The notes: generated from the letters alone by a model not told the origin. A DNA stretch of 64,000 nt from Alteromonas sp. CI.11.F.A3 (GCF_032925565.1 NZ_CP136708.1:4154001-4218000); one strand, 5' to 3'; shown: positions 9,585 through 20,706, counted from the stretch's first letter. Numbers and translations are program-made.

Positions 9585-12500
9585 TTACTCATCGTCTTCC
9601 ACTAACGTCATAAGAGATGTATTCCCTCCCGACGCCGTAGTATCGATACTAATGGTTTTTTCCGTCATTAAACGCTGAATCAACTTATCGTTATATTCTG
9701 CGGTGATCACTGGCAAGATAGCCCCTTCACGTGATGACAACATTGCGGTAATACGCGCAGTACGTTCTGTGCTTGAATCAACAACCACACCCGCTAAGTC
9801 TTCATCCATTAACAAGGCATCAAAGTGACCTAATCGCGCTACTTGGAATACCCCTTTAGGTGCGCCAGTAGACTCAAACTTGTTTTGAATTTCGATGGCT
9901 TCTTCGTAGAAGATTTCAGATACAACAGACACAACCGTGTTACCTGTGGCAAGCGCAGTCACAATAGAAAGCATCCAGTACTCAAACGATACATCTTTAT
10001 CTGCGAAACATACCAAGGTGCCTCTAGGCTCAAGATAAAGTTTGTTAGATTCACCTGTAGGACCAGGAAGTTCTGTGGGTTTCGCTAACTTACGCTCAAC
10101 ACTGGTTAACTGCTGACGGGCAGTGGCTAAGGTGCGGTTTAAATCGTCGGCTAGGTCGTCAACAATGTCGACCTTAGCAATTTTAGCCAGTAACTGACGC
10201 ACCATGGAAATACGATCATTTAAGGCCATATGACGCCACTGGGCTTCAACATCCTTAGCTTGATCCATCACCACATGGGCACGTTCGGCAATTTTATCAT
10301 CACCCATTAGCGCATTATCAGTACCATCTACATCGTCTATTAACGTGGGTTTTGGTGTAGCACGTTCCATCATTAAGCGAGGCAAGTAGTTTGGCCCACC
10401 CGCTTTTGGCCCCGTACCTGATAACCCGCGACCACCAAATGGTTGTACACCAACAATAGCGCCAATCATGTTGCGGTTAATATACACATTACCTGCACGG
10501 CTCTTCGCAGCAAGTTCGTACGCACGTTCTTCAATACGCGAATGAATACCCATGGTTAGGCCGTAACCCGTACCATTGATTTGCTCTAGAACGTTGTCTA
10601 ACTCTTTCGATTTAAAGCGTACTAAATGCACTACTGGGCCAAAGACTTCTTTTTCCAGTACATCTAAGTTATCAATTTGATAAAGCGTAGGTGGGAAGAA
10701 AGTGCCGTTTTCAGTACCTTCCGGCAGCTCGTTTCGATAAAGCAGTTTTCCTTTTCCTTCCATAAAGTCGACATGATCGGTAAGGCTCTTCAGTGCTTTT
10801 TCGTCAATCACTGGGCCCACGTCAGTTGCTAACAGGGTTGGGTCGCCAATGGTTAGTTCTTTCATGGCTCCGGTTAACATGCTGATGAGATCGTCTGCAA
10901 TTTCCTCTTGCACGAATAATACGCGAAGGGCTGAACAGCGTTGCCCCGCACTTTGGAAGCCTGAATGAATAACATCATCAACCACCTGCTCTGGCAGGGC
11001 AGTTGAGTCCACAATCATGCAGTTTTGCCCGCCGGTTTCGGCAATGAGCGGTACTTGCTCGCCACCACGGTTGGCAAGTTCTTGCGAGATTAGCGTGCCC
11101 GTTTGGGTTGAACCGGTAAACATCACTGCTTTAATACGTTCGTCAGAAAGTAAGGTTTCGCCCACTTCTTTACCTGGTGCAATAATAAGTTTTAGCGCGT
11201 CTTCAGGTAAGCCTACCGACTGCATAATATCTACAGCACGTTTAGCCACCATACTGGTTTGTTCAGCAGGTTTAGCAACAACCGTATTTCCAGTAACCAG
11301 TGCTGCTGATACCTGACCTAAAAATATTGCTAGCGGGAAGTTCCACGGGCTAATACACAGCACCACACCGCGAGGTAACAAGCGCTTATCTTCTGCCAAA
11401 TCTTGAGCACGGGCTGCGTAGTAACGACAAAAGTCGACCGCTTCACGTACTTCATCGATGCTGTCTTGCGCTACTTTACCCGCTTCACGCATACAGATAG
11501 CAATCAACTCTGCCATGTGGCGCTCTAGGGCATCGGCTGAACGATTAAGAATTTCAGCACGTTCTGACACATCGCGCTTAGACCACGCGTCGAAGCCCGC
11601 ATCTGCATCATCTAGTGCTTTGCGCATATCATCAGGTTGTGCGTAATAATGGTAACCCACCACATCGTTGTGATTCATTGGATTACGAACCGCCGTTGCC
11701 CCTTCCGGTACACCGTCAGTCACGCTGTAATATTCTTGCCAGCGCTCAAGTTCATGCTGAAGTGCACTAACCGCATTCACATCGGTTAAATCTAACCCTC
11801 GAGAGTTGTCACGTTCAGGGGCATATAAGCCACGAGGGGTTTTAATTAATTTGTTGAAACGAACTTTAAGACGCTGAGTTTTTTCAACTGGGTCTTCAAG
11901 TAATGACTCAACCGGTTTTTCGTCATCCACAATCGCGTTAACAAATGAAGAGTTAGCTCCATTTTCTAGCAAACGGCGTACAAGATAAGCCAATAAGTCT
12001 TCGTGTTCGCCTACCGGCGCATAAACACGGCACTGAATTTTCTCTTCCGTCACTACTTTGTCATACAACGTATCACCCATGCCGTGTAAGCACTGGAACT
12101 CAAACCCTTCTTTATCATCGCCTGCAAGTTCAATAATTACTGATGCAGAGTAGGCGTTGTGAGTAGCAAACTGCGGGTACAAGGTATCGCGGTATTCTAA
12201 TAAGCGGTTAGCACAAGCATGGTAAGACACATCAGTAGATGACTTACGGGTAAACACAGGGAACTCTTCTAAGCCCGCTTGTTGGGTAAGCTTAATTTCC
12301 GTATCCCAGTAAGCGCCTTTTACCAATCGCACCATTAACGAACGGCCAACTTCTAATGAAAGCACGCGTAAATGTTCAATTACATGAATAGCACGTTTTT
12401 GATAGGCTTGAACCGCAAGACCAAAGCCTGTCCAGCCATTTAAATCTTCATCACGGAATACCGCTTCAATAATATCGAGGGAAAGCTCTAAACGGTCGGC

Positions 12501-13382
12501 TTCTTCAGCGTCAACCGTTAAACCAATATCGTATTCTTTGGCCAGCATACACAAAGCTTTTAAGCGCGGCGGAATATCACGCATTGCGCGTTCTCTGTGT
12601 AAGAACTCAAAACGTGGATGTATTGCCGACAACTTAACTGAAATACCCGGCGAACGCTTAGGCCCACGGCCGTTAGCCGCTTTACCAATCACTTCAATAG
12701 CTTTAACGTAAGCATCGTAGTAGCGATCTGCATCTTCCATTGTACGGGCGCCTTCACCCAACATGTCGTAGGAATATACATAGCCTTTGGTTTCTTTTTC
12801 CTTCGCACGCTCTACCGCATCTTTTATGGTTTCACCCATAACGAACTGACGACCCATTACGCGCATGGCAATATTCATTGCGCGGCGAATAACCGGCTCA
12901 CCTAAACGCCCCAAAGTTTTCTTCAACAGGCCAAACTGTTCCTTCTTACGCTTATCGGCATAATTCACCATATTACCGGTAAACAATAAGCCCCATGCCG
13001 AAGCGTTCACGAATAAAGAATCTGAATTGCCAAGGTGTGGTGTCCACTGCCCTTTAGATAATTTGTCGCGAATAAGTTCGTCTTGCGTATCGCCATCGGG
13101 AACACGTAGTAAGGCTTCGGCTAAACACATCAGTACCACACCTTCAGAGGTGGATAATGAATACTCATTTAGCAATGCATCTACACCACCATGACCTTCT
13201 TGGTCGCGACGAATCTGTAATACCATTTTACGAGCGCGTTCCCACGCACGGCTTCTGGCACGAGGATTTACCTCAGCAATTGGTAAAATTTGATCCACAG
13301 CCACAGACTCACTAATTCGATAGTAGTCACGAATGCGCTGGCGTAGGGGAGATGTAGTATGAAGTGTGTCGTTAATGAGCAT
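9585..13382 (-). CDS. putA: Bifunctional proline dehydrogenase / L-glutamate gamma-semialdehyde dehydrogenase
   Basis: 1265 residues. The proline dehydrogenase barrel covers about 190-480 (SYDMLGEGARTMEDA, VKLSAIHPRF, RLVKGAYWD, FATHNAYS). The aldehyde dehydrogenase domain covers about 590-1030 (ISPWNFPLAIFLGQ, FTGSTQTG, AETGGQN, catalytic Cys in SAGQRCSALRV). A third, degenerate dehydrogenase-like C-terminal domain follows. There is no ribbon-helix-helix DNA-binding N-terminus, so unlike E. coli PutA this one should not repress its own gene; the size and third domain fit type B PutA. It oxidises proline to glutamate with FAD and NAD. AAAGGGTTGC precedes the ATG. Confidence 0.97.
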   Translation of the reverse strand: MLINDTLHTTSPLRQRIRDYYRISESVAVDQILPIAEVNPRARSRAWERARKMVLQIRRDQEGHGGVDALLNEYSLSTSEGVVLMCLAEALLRVPDGDTQDELIRDKLSKGQWTPHLGNSDSLFVNASAWGLLFTGNMVNYADKRKKEQFGLLKKTLGRLGEPVIRRAMNIAMRVMGRQFVMGETIKDAVERAKEKETKGYVYSYDMLGEGARTMEDADRYYDAYVKAIEVIGKAANGRGPKRSPGISVKLSAIHPRFEFLHRERAMRDIPPRLKALCMLAKEYDIGLTVDAEEADRLELSLDIIEAVFRDEDLNGWTGFGLAVQAYQKRAIHVIEHLRVLSLEVGRSLMVRLVKGAYWDTEIKLTQQAGLEEFPVFTRKSSTDVSYHACANRLLEYRDTLYPQFATHNAYSASVIIELAGDDKEGFEFQCLHGMGDTLYDKVVTEEKIQCRVYAPVGEHEDLLAYLVRRLLENGANSSFVNAIVDDEKPVESLLEDPVEKTQRLKVRFNKLIKTPRGLYAPERDNSRGLDLTDVNAVSALQHELERWQEYYSVTDGVPEGATAVRNPMNHNDVVGYHYYAQPDDMRKALDDADAGFDAWSKRDVSERAEILNRSADALERHMAELIAICMREAGKVAQDSIDEVREAVDFCRYYAARAQDLAEDKRLLPRGVVLCISPWNFPLAIFLGQVSAALVTGNTVVAKPAEQTSMVAKRAVDIMQSVGLPEDALKLIIAPGKEVGETLLSDERIKAVMFTGSTQTGTLISQELANRGGEQVPLIAETGGQNCMIVDSTALPEQVVDDVIHSGFQSAGQRCSALRVLFVQEEIADDLISMLTGAMKELTIGDPTLLATDVGPVIDEKALKSLTDHVDFMEGKGKLLYRNELPEGTENGTFFPPTLYQIDNLDVLEKEVFGPVVHLVRFKSKELDNVLEQINGTGYGLTMGIHSRIEERAYELAAKSRAGNVYINRNMIGAIVGVQPFGGRGLSGTGPKAGGPNYLPRLMMERATPKPTLIDDVDGTDNALMGDDKIAERAHVVMDQAKDVEAQWRHMALNDRISMVRQLLAKIAKVDIVDDLADDLNRTLATARQQLTSVERKLAKPTELPGPTGESNKLYLEPRGTLVCFADKDVSFEYWMLSIVTALATGNTVVSVVSEIFYEEAIEIQNKFESTGAPKGVFQVARLGHFDALLMDEDLAGVVVDSSTERTARITAMLSSREGAILPVITAEYNDKLIQRLMTEKTISIDTTASGGNTSLMTLVEDDE

Positions 13383-13804
13383 TGCAACCCTTTATTCGAA
13401 AAGCTGTAGAAAATGGTTCCGGTAACGGAATACAAGAATAACGTTACATGGAAAAAATGAATTAACAAGTAAAGCCTAGCTTTACTTGATGCGCCCCACC
13501 TAAAGTGTGCCGCGCTTGCGAATCTAAGTATTTAAACTTCGATCTTCTCAATGAAGATCACGATATCGCCGAAATTGCGCGGATACTAGCATAATTGCCT
13601 GTTTCGCCAAGCCCTGGCTGTCAACTTTTTGCACCACTGTGATAGGGCGTCTAAGAACGCGGGTGAATAACATTTCTTAAGTATTTTTATATAAGGTGGT
13701 GCTTCAGGAAATGTTAATTAAATGTTTAAAAATTCATGCATCGAGGTCAACATCTCCAATATAAGGTCTACACTAGATAATATAAAAAGTGGAGGTTTAC
13801 GCTG
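13383..13804. other. Intergenic region between putA and a divergent chemoreceptor gene
   Basis: 422 bases without a credible gene. It holds the promoters of two divergent genes and at least two inverted repeats: a strong one at 13466-13488 and a weaker GATCTTC/GAAGATC at 13541-13559. No RNA gene is recognisable. Confidence 0.6.
13466..13488. promoter_or_regulatory. 23-bp perfect palindrome, candidate operator of putA
   Basis: Ten-base arms CAAGTAAAGC and GCTTTACTTG around CTA. It lies 84 bases ahead of the putA start, where an operator would be expected because this PutA lacks its own DNA-binding domain. No T-run follows, so it is not a terminator. The regulator is unknown. Confidence 0.4.
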
Positions 13805-15427
13805 ATGTGGTTACGCAATTTTAGTTTAATTCAAAGGCTCAGTATCATTGTTGCGCTTACGGCGTTGCTATTTTTGGTGCTAACCGGTGCGGTATTAAAC
13901 CAGCACTACAAGGCACTGAAAGAAAAGTCCTATAAAGAAAATCAACACCTCGTAGAAGTTGTTCATACCTTGCTTGCAAGCTTTGAATCCTTGGAAGGGG
14001 TAGACGAAGACGCCGCTAAACAGATGGCGCTGACCGCGGTTAGCCGACTTAGGTACGATGAGAGCAACTATTTTTGGATTCAAGATGCCACCCCCGCGAT
14101 GGTCATGCACCCCATCAAACCATCGCTTAACGGGCAAGATTTACGCAGCTTTAAAGACGGCAACGGTAAAGCATTTTTTGTGGAAATGGCGCAAAAGATA
14201 AAGTCTACAGGCAGTGGCTTTGTTGATTACGTATGGCCGCTTCCGGGAGAAGAAACGCCGGTCGACAAAATTTCGTATGTTAAAGAGTTCAAACCATGGG
14301 GCTGGACTGTAGGTTCAGGCATCTACTTATCTACCCTTGAAGCTGAATACGCCCACTTACGTAATTTGCTTATCGTTATTTGTATTATTAGCGTGCTACT
14401 GGTGGTAGCGCTTATCTTCTACATTGGCGGCAGTATTGTTAAGCCAGTTCAGGAAGTCACAGAACGCATGAAAGATATTGCCATGGGAGATGGGGATTTA
14501 ACCCGTTCACTTCCTGAGTCGGGCCAAGATGAAATAACGCGACTTGCTCGCTACTTTAATGAATATACCAATAAAATGCGCCAATCATTGTTAGGTATAC
14601 GCGAAAATATCACCGCCCTTACCCAGCAGGCCGTACTGGTTGAAAGCGTGAGCCAAGACAGCAACGGTCAGGCGCAAAGCCAAAATGAAAATATGATGCA
14701 AGTTGCCGTGGCCATGGAACAAATGACCACCCAAATCCAGCAAGTGAGCGAAAATGCAGATACGGCTGAAACCAGCACCAGCGGCGCACGAGCCAATGTA
14801 GAACAAGGCAGCAGCGTAGTAGAAAGTACCGTAAGTGATATTCGCTCATTAACGTCGAATATTGAGAGCGTGAGCCATGTGGTTACCGAGCTTGCTGAAC
14901 AAACCAACAGTATTGGCGCAGTACTAGACGTTATTCGTGGCATTGCCGATCAGACTAACTTACTTGCACTTAACGCTGCGATTGAGGCTGCTCGAGCCGG
15001 AGAACAAGGGAGAGGGTTTGCCGTGGTGGCCGATGAAGTGCGCACCCTAGCCAGTCGCACAGGCCAAAGTACTGATGAAATTCAAGCTATGATTGAAAAG
15101 CTACAGAGCAATGCAAAAGCCGCCGTAGACGCCGTGCAAGTGAGTCAAAGTGCTTCAGCAAGTACGGTGGACAATGCCACTAAAGCGAACGAAAGCTTAA
15201 AAGAAGCCGACCGGCTTATGAATGAGATTTCAGGTATGAGTAGCCAAATAGCCCGGGCAACAGAACAGCAGGCTGAAGCCGCGAATGAGGCCAATATTCG
15301 TATCAACGCTTTGTCTGGTGCAGCTGATAGCAGTTTAAAAACGGCAGAAAAATTGGCTAGTGCCAGTCAGGCTCTCAAAGCAAGCTGTGTGGCTATAAAA
15401 GAAATTGCCAGCAAATTTAAACTTTAG
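13805..15427 (+). CDS. Methyl-accepting chemotaxis protein with Cache-type sensor
   Basis: 540 residues: TM1 (about 10-32), a periplasmic single-Cache-like domain with [21 protein letters not shown] and [14 protein letters not shown]2 (about 190-212), HAMP, and a long signalling coil whose tip is [20 protein letters not shown] followed by [17 protein letters not shown]. This tip contacts CheA/CheW. The ligand is unknown, though Cache_2 domains often bind small carboxylates. A GTGGAGG ribosome site precedes the ATG. It is transcribed away from putA. Confidence 0.94.
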   Translation: MWLRNFSLIQRLSIIVALTALLFLVLTGAVLNQHYKALKEKSYKENQHLVEVVHTLLASFESLEGVDEDAAKQMALTAVSRLRYDESNYFWIQDATPAMVMHPIKPSLNGQDLRSFKDGNGKAFFVEMAQKIKSTGSGFVDYVWPLPGEETPVDKISYVKEFKPWGWTVGSGIYLSTLEAEYAHLRNLLIVICIISVLLVVALIFYIGGSIVKPVQEVTERMKDIAMGDGDLTRSLPESGQDEITRLARYFNEYTNKMRQSLLGIRENITALTQQAVLVESVSQDSNGQAQSQNENMMQVAVAMEQMTTQIQQVSENADTAETSTSGARANVEQGSSVVESTVSDIRSLTSNIESVSHVVTELAEQTNSIGAVLDVIRGIADQTNLLALNAAIEAARAGEQGRGFAVVADEVRTLASRTGQSTDEIQAMIEKLQSNAKAAVDAVQVSQSASASTVDNATKANESLKEADRLMNEISGMSSQIARATEQQAEAANEANIRINALSGAADSSLKTAEKLASASQALKASCVAIKEIASKFKL

Positions 15428-15512
15428 TGAACCAAATTAGTCGTAAAAAGGAAGGTATTCACAGGTTTATACTACTTCCTGCGTATGGAAGTATTTAAAG
15501 CGGTGCTTTAGA

Positions 15513-15540
15513 CTGGTTATCTACATCGTTAGATAACCAG
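15513..15540. promoter_or_regulatory. Hairpin between the chemoreceptor gene and the next gene
   Basis: Ten-base arms CTGGTTATCT and AGATAACCAG with an 8-base loop. No T-run follows, so it is either a weak terminator or an operator or leader element of the gene at 15568. Confidence 0.35.
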
Positions 15541-15567
15541 CTAAACGTCGTTTACAAGGAGTGATAT

Positions 15568-17286
15568 ATGAGCAGTGATAGTAAAGGGATCCCAATCAAA
15601 TATTGGGTATTGGGCTTTTTTGTTCTACTTATCTTAGTGTATGTTCTATTTGCTAATACCATTATTAAAGCCGTACTAGAGTCGAAATTAGGCGAGTCTT
15701 ATGGCGCAGAAGTCAACATTGCCGAATTTGATCACTCTTTATACCCTACCACTGTCACCCTTAAAGGCATTGGCTTAACCAACGCCACTAAGCCTTCGCA
15801 TAATCAAGTGTTAGTTGGCGAAGCAAATGCTGACGTTGCCCTTATGCCGCTGTTGTCTAATCAAGTTGTGGTAAACAACCTCAATTTACTTGATGTGCAA
15901 TTTGACCAAGTTCGAGAGCATGAAGGTGAAGTTTATCGGGTGCCAGAAAGCTCACTGTCTTACGATGAAATTAAAGCAAAAGCCAAAGAAGCCGTGCCTT
16001 CTGTTGACGAAATGCTTGCTCGTAACCCCCTTAAAACTACCGCCGCCGTTGCCGAAGCAAAAGAAGCCTACGCCACCTACTCAGAAGGCTTAAAGCAAGA
16101 TTATGAAAACTTGCCTGATAAAGAACGCATCGACTATTACAAAACCCAAGTTGCTGCGCTTAAAGAAACGAATTACAAAGATCCTCAAGCCCTTATTCAA
16201 GCTAAATCGTCGTTAGATAAGTTAAAAGAAGAGATGAGTGCAGATCGTGCGCTTATTAGCAGTTTTACCGACAAAGCGTCGAATGCTAAGAGTGCATTAA
16301 GCCAATCGGTAAAAGCCTTAAAAGAAGCCCCCAGTGAAGACTATGCGTTACTTAAAGGGGTGATTGCGGGCGATGAAGCTGCACTATCTCAGGTGACTTA
16401 TTTCGTATTTGGCGACAAAGCCGCTGAATACACCGAGTACTTGATGTCTGCCATGCAAATTGTGATGCCACTACTGCAAGGCGGAGATACGCCCGAAGAA
16501 CCTGCAGCCGACATGCCTTCTATTTTGGTGAAGCAAGCTAACGTGTCTGTACTTTGGCAAAACGAGTCGATAAGCAGTTCGTGGCAGAACATTACCAACA
16601 CCCACAGTGTGTTTGGTGACCCAACAACCTTTACCATTGAAGCGGCTGGCGACATGCTGCAGCAATTTACCTCAAGCGGTGAATTCTGGATTGATGAAAG
16701 TGGCGTAGATGCCAGCCAAGTTTGGGAGCTAGCTGGGGTGAATATGTCGAATATTCCAGTAAGCGGTAATGAAACCCTTAACGCGGTGATGAAAACTGCA
16801 CTCATGGCCACCACAGGCTCAATGGAAGTGGTTGATAATCAGTTAAGCGGTAACGGTAAAGTTAACTTACAAGAGCTAGTGATGGAAGCCACAGGTACCA
16901 GCGACGTAACAAGCGCTATTGCCTCTGCACTGCAATCGTTAAGCAGTTTATCGATGACCATGCTACTTGATGGCACCTTAGCTAACCCAGGGTTTAACAT
17001 TAAGTCAGATTTAGACAACAAACTGGCCCAAGCCGCGATTTCTCAACTCACCGCATCTCAGCAAGATAAGCTTGATGAACTTAATACCAAGCTGAATGCG
17101 ATGGTTGCCAGTGAACAAGATGCTCTTTCTGGTGAGTTGGTTGATATTAATTCAATGCTAAGTGCAGCGCAGGGTGATAGCAGTGCCTTACAAGAATTAC
17201 TGCAAAGCCAGCTAAGCAGTGTGGTTGAAGAACAAAAGAATAAACTGTTCGACAAACTAAAAGGTAAATTAGGTCAAGGTGAATAA
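15568..17286 (+). CDS. AsmA-like membrane-anchored protein resembling TIGR03545
   Basis: 572 residues with one N-terminal membrane helix (about 12-30), then an AsmA-like stretch (VNIAEFDHSLYPTTVTLKGIGLTN, ADVALMPLLSNQVVVNNLNL), a long charged coiled-coil region (about 130-260), a beta-rich part and a glutamine-rich C-terminal helix. The arrangement resembles the TIGR03545 family of gammaproteobacteria. The bulk should be periplasmic. The function is not known; AsmA-related proteins are linked to envelope lipid transport. An AAGGAG ribosome site precedes the ATG. Confidence 0.75.
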   Translation: MSSDSKGIPIKYWVLGFFVLLILVYVLFANTIIKAVLESKLGESYGAEVNIAEFDHSLYPTTVTLKGIGLTNATKPSHNQVLVGEANADVALMPLLSNQVVVNNLNLLDVQFDQVREHEGEVYRVPESSLSYDEIKAKAKEAVPSVDEMLARNPLKTTAAVAEAKEAYATYSEGLKQDYENLPDKERIDYYKTQVAALKETNYKDPQALIQAKSSLDKLKEEMSADRALISSFTDKASNAKSALSQSVKALKEAPSEDYALLKGVIAGDEAALSQVTYFVFGDKAAEYTEYLMSAMQIVMPLLQGGDTPEEPAADMPSILVKQANVSVLWQNESISSSWQNITNTHSVFGDPTTFTIEAAGDMLQQFTSSGEFWIDESGVDASQVWELAGVNMSNIPVSGNETLNAVMKTALMATTGSMEVVDNQLSGNGKVNLQELVMEATGTSDVTSAIASALQSLSSLSMTMLLDGTLANPGFNIKSDLDNKLAQAAISQLTASQQDKLDELNTKLNAMVASEQDALSGELVDINSMLSAAQGDSSALQELLQSQLSSVVEEQKNKLFDKLKGKLGQGE

Positions 17287-17333
17287 AGCACCTTTGATTC
17301 CTAAGCCCTTCGCGGCATAATAGGTAATAACGT

Positions 17334-17358
17334 AAAGGGCAGTTTACTGCCCTTTTTA
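17334..17358 (+). terminator. Intrinsic terminator
   Basis: AAAGGGCAGT, TT, ACTGCCCTTT followed by T and A residues, 47 bases past the AsmA-like gene and just before ftsB. Confidence 0.85.
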
Positions 17359-17393
17359 AATTTTCCTCCGCTTACCAGTTTTCAGGTGATTTT

Positions 17394-17684
17394 GTGTGGC
17401 AAGATAAATGGCTTCCTATTGTACTCATCACCCTATTAGGGTTGTTGCAGTATCGGCTATGGTTTGGAAAAAACAGTATTCCTGACTACCTAAGTCGAGA
17501 GCAGGAAGTGAAAACTCAAGCGCAGCAAAACGCAAACCTTGCACAGCGAAATGCCCTATTAAACGCAGACATCACCGACCTAAAAGTAGGTCTAGAAGCC
17601 ATTGAAGAGCGCGCTCGCAATGAACTAGGCCTGATTAAGCAAGGGGAAACTTTTTACCGGATTTTACCGCCAGAAACTAAGTGA
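17394..17684 (+). CDS. ftsB: Cell division protein FtsB
   Basis: 96 residues: short cytoplasmic end, one membrane helix (PIVLITLLGLLQYRLWFG), then a periplasmic leucine-zipper-like coil and the conserved ERARNELGLIKQGETFYRI motif. FtsB forms the FtsQLB complex that activates septal peptidoglycan synthesis. It begins with GTG after CAGGTG. Its stop overlaps the start of ispD, the usual gammaproteobacterial order. Confidence 0.95.
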   Translation: MWQDKWLPIVLITLLGLLQYRLWFGKNSIPDYLSREQEVKTQAQQNANLAQRNALLNADITDLKVGLEAIEERARNELGLIKQGETFYRILPPETK

Positions 17685-18421
17685 GTAACATGACATCCTC
17701 CTCTGTGGTTGCGGTTATTCCCGCAGCTGGAATTGGCAGCCGAATGCAGGCTGATCGCCCAAAGCAGTATTTAACCCTTCAAGGAAAAACAATTCTTGAA
17801 CACACCGTTGAAATACTTCTTAACCATCACGCCATTGATTACCTTGTTATAGCCATTAGTCCTCACGATACTTATTTCCCATCGCTTGCCATTGCCAATA
17901 ACCCTAAGGTGAAAGTGGTAGAGGGTGGCAATGAACGGGCTGATTCTGTGCTAAATGCTGTAAACACCTTGCCAGACAATACTTGGGCGTTAGTGCATGA
18001 TGCCGCGCGCCCTTGCGTAAGTACCAATGACATTACTCAACTACTGACGGTGATGGATAATGAACAGGTCGCAGGTGGCATCTTAGCCTCTCGGGTTAGA
18101 GATACTATGAAACGAGGCGCTGCCAGCCAAGGGGCTGATATCAATTTCCCCACTGTGCTTCATACTGAAAGCAGAGAAAATTTATGGCATGCCCTTACGC
18201 CTCAGTTGTTTCCTACAGCGGTGCTTAAAAGCGCGCTGCAAGATGGCCTAGCTGCAGGCGCAACCATTACCGATGAAGCATCAGCCATAGAATACAGCGG
18301 CCGTAAGGTTGCACTTATTGATAGCGACCCAGCGAATATTAAAATAACCCACCCTGGGGACTTACCCTTGGCAGATTTTTACTTACATCAACGACAGAAG
18401 GCACAAGCAGAATGCGAATAG
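17681..18421 (+). CDS. ispD: 2-C-methyl-D-erythritol 4-phosphate cytidylyltransferase
   Basis: About 246 residues with the cytidylyltransferase loop ([20 protein letters not shown]), [14 protein letters not shown] and HDAARPCV. It makes CDP-methylerythritol in the non-mevalonate isoprenoid route. The GTG at 17681 overlaps the ftsB stop (GTGA); an ATG at 17690 is an equally plausible start. The end overlaps ispF by 10 bases, so the two pathway steps are translationally coupled. Confidence 0.96.
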   Translation: MSNMTSSSVVAVIPAAGIGSRMQADRPKQYLTLQGKTILEHTVEILLNHHAIDYLVIAISPHDTYFPSLAIANNPKVKVVEGGNERADSVLNAVNTLPDNTWALVHDAARPCVSTNDITQLLTVMDNEQVAGGILASRVRDTMKRGAASQGADINFPTVLHTESRENLWHALTPQLFPTAVLKSALQDGLAAGATITDEASAIEYSGRKVALIDSDPANIKITHPGDLPLADFYLHQRQKAQAECE

Positions 18422-18885
18422 GACACGGTTTCGACGTTCATAAATTTGGTGGCGACGGCCCCATTGTTATTGGTGGTGTAAACATTGACTATGAACAAGG
18501 CTTAGTCGCCCATTCTGATGGCGACGTATTACTACATGCCTTATGCGACGCATTACTTGGCGCTGCGGCTTTAGGTGATATAGGCAAGCATTTTCCGGAT
18601 ACTGATGATGCCTATTTAGGTGCCGATAGCCGTGTACTGCTTAGGCATGTTATGCACGAAGTAAATGAAAAAGGCTATACCTTAGGCAACGCTGATATGA
18701 CCATAGTGGCGCAAGCCCCAAAAATGGCACCGCATATTCAAGCCATGCGAGAAATCATAGCCGAAGACTGTCATTGCGAGCTTGATGCTATCAACGTGAA
18801 AGCTACCACGACAGAAAAATTAGGATATACAGGCAGAAAGGAAGGCATTGCTGCTCACGCGGTAGTGCTACTGGAAAAGATATGA
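18412..18885 (+). CDS. ispF: 2-C-methyl-D-erythritol 2,4-cyclodiphosphate synthase
   Basis: 157 residues. Metal ligands are in GHGFDVHKF (Asp8, His10) and the [11 protein letters not shown] region. The conserved [23 protein letters not shown] and [25 protein letters not shown] blocks are all present. It closes the cyclodiphosphate ring in the methylerythritol phosphate pathway as a trimer. It overlaps ispD and truD. Confidence 0.97.
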   Translation: MRIGHGFDVHKFGGDGPIVIGGVNIDYEQGLVAHSDGDVLLHALCDALLGAAALGDIGKHFPDTDDAYLGADSRVLLRHVMHEVNEKGYTLGNADMTIVAQAPKMAPHIQAMREIIAEDCHCELDAINVKATTTEKLGYTGRKEGIAAHAVVLLEKI

Positions 18886-19952
18886 AACCATTACATACCC
18901 AACATTGGAATTACTATTACGGTAAACCCGTTTCTACCGGCTTATTTAAGTTTCAAGCCGATGACTTTCAAGTGGTTGAGGATTTAGGCTACGAGCCCTG
19001 CGGTGAAGGCGAGCACCAGTTTGTCTTTGTTGAAAAAATTAATACCAATACTGCATTTGTTGCCGAGCAACTTGCTCGCTACACCAAACTACCTCTTCGC
19101 CAAGTGACGTATGCAGGTAGGAAAGACAAATATGCCCTCACCCGTCAGTGGTTCGGTTTACATGCACCAGGGCAAGCTGATTTCGACTTCAGCGATTTTG
19201 AGCTAGAAGGTGTACGGGTTATTAAGCAAACTCGCCACAATAGAAAACTTCGTACAGGCCAATTAAAAGGCAATGCCTTCACCATTACGCTGCGTCAAGT
19301 TGTGCATCCAGAAGCTATTGAAGAACGCCTTCTGGAAATCGCCAAACATGGTGTGCCGAATTATTATGGCGAACAGCGATTTGGCGTGATGCGGGTGAAC
19401 GAGCAAGGCGAAGTTCAACGCGGTGGTAACCTTGCTATGGCTGAACGGATGATAAACGGTGAAACCATTCGCCACCGCAATAAGCGCTCTATGGCACTGT
19501 CAGCCTTGCGTAGCTGGTTATTTAATGAGGTCATTTCTATTCGTTTAGAAAACGAGACCTTCGATAAGGTACTTACCGGTGACGCACTGGTATTAACCGG
19601 CTCAAACAGCTTCTTTATTGACGATGATAAACAGCAAGACAGTCAGCAACGTTATGAAGATAAAGATGTATGTCCTTCGGCACCGCTATGGGGCAAGGGA
19701 GATTTAATCACCACGTCAGAAGCAAACGCCACCGAAGAGCAGGTTGCATCGAGTCACCCTGAAGTTATCGACTTTTTAGGGCAATGTGGCTTCGAGCAAG
19801 AACGTCGTGCTATAAAAATATGGCCATCGCAACTTGAATGGCAAAGTAAGGGTGATACATTAACGCTATCGTTTTCATTGCCTAGCGGTTGTTTTGCTAC
19901 ATCCGTACTTAGGGAATGTGTTGAAACCGTTTCCCCCATTCACAGTATTTAG
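18882..19952 (+). CDS. truD: tRNA pseudouridine(13) synthase
   Basis: 356 residues. The catalytic aspartate is in [17 protein letters not shown], with NYYGEQRFG and [12 protein letters not shown] nearby and the TruD-specific insertion domain after it. It converts U13 of certain tRNAs to pseudouridine. It overlaps ispF by 4 bases (ATGA) and is followed 10 bases later by surE. Confidence 0.96.
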   Translation: MKPLHTQHWNYYYGKPVSTGLFKFQADDFQVVEDLGYEPCGEGEHQFVFVEKINTNTAFVAEQLARYTKLPLRQVTYAGRKDKYALTRQWFGLHAPGQADFDFSDFELEGVRVIKQTRHNRKLRTGQLKGNAFTITLRQVVHPEAIEERLLEIAKHGVPNYYGEQRFGVMRVNEQGEVQRGGNLAMAERMINGETIRHRNKRSMALSALRSWLFNEVISIRLENETFDKVLTGDALVLTGSNSFFIDDDKQQDSQQRYEDKDVCPSAPLWGKGDLITTSEANATEEQVASSHPEVIDFLGQCGFEQERRAIKIWPSQLEWQSKGDTLTLSFSLPSGCFATSVLRECVETVSPIHSI

Positions 19953-19962
19953 TTGAGATTGC

Positions 19963-20706
19963 ATGAAGATCCTAATGAGTAATGACGATGGTGTGTTTGC
20001 AAAAGGCTTGGCTGTTTTGCACGAGACCATTGCCAGCGAGCACGATATTACTGTTATCGCCCCCGATCGTAACTGTAGCGGCGCAAGTAACGCCCTTTCG
20101 TTACATCAACCCCTTCGCATTCAACGAATGGACAGTGGCTTTTATTCTGTTAATGGTACCCCTTCAGATTGTGTACACTTGGGTATCAGCCGAATTTTAA
20201 AAGATGACCCCGAACTGGTGGTATCTGGTATTAATCATGGTGCTAATTTAGGCGATGATGTCGTTTATTCTGGTACGGTAGCCGCGGCGACAGAGGGCAG
20301 ATATATGGGCTTGCCTGCCATTGCCGTGTCGCTTGCCAGTAAGAAAGGTGAGAATTTTGAAACGGCAGCGCGGGTAGTGCTAGATATTATCCGTAAACTT
20401 CAATCTCATCCTTTACCTGCAAATCAAATTTTGAACGTAAATGTTCCTGATATACCCTATGATGAGCTTAAAGGTATAGAAGTTACCAGACAGGGTCGCC
20501 GACATCGTGCTGAACCTATGTTTGAAGATAAAGACCCGTTTGGTCAAACCATCTATTGGTACGGTCCAGCAGGTTCAGAACAAGATGCAGGCCCAGGTAC
20601 AGACTTTCACGCAGTGGCAAACGGATATTGCTCCGTGACTCCACTTAGCGTTGATATGACTGCCTACCAGAGCTTAGACAATATGAAAGAATGGTTAGCC
20701 AAGTAA
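19963..20706 (+). CDS. surE: 5'/3'-nucleotidase SurE
   Basis: 247 residues. The metal site begins with MSNDDGVFAKG (Asp8, Asp9). APDRNCSGASNALSL, VNGTPSDCVHLG and SGINHGANLGDDVVYSGTVAAATEG are the standard SurE blocks. It dephosphorylates nucleoside monophosphates and is linked to stationary-phase survival; it sits in the conserved surE-pcm-nlpD-rpoS block. Confidence 0.97.
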   Translation: MKILMSNDDGVFAKGLAVLHETIASEHDITVIAPDRNCSGASNALSLHQPLRIQRMDSGFYSVNGTPSDCVHLGISRILKDDPELVVSGINHGANLGDDVVYSGTVAAATEGRYMGLPAIAVSLASKKGENFETAARVVLDIIRKLQSHPLPANQILNVNVPDIPYDELKGIEVTRQGRRHRAEPMFEDKDPFGQTIYWYGPAGSEQDAGPGTDFHAVANGYCSVTPLSVDMTAYQSLDNMKEWLAK

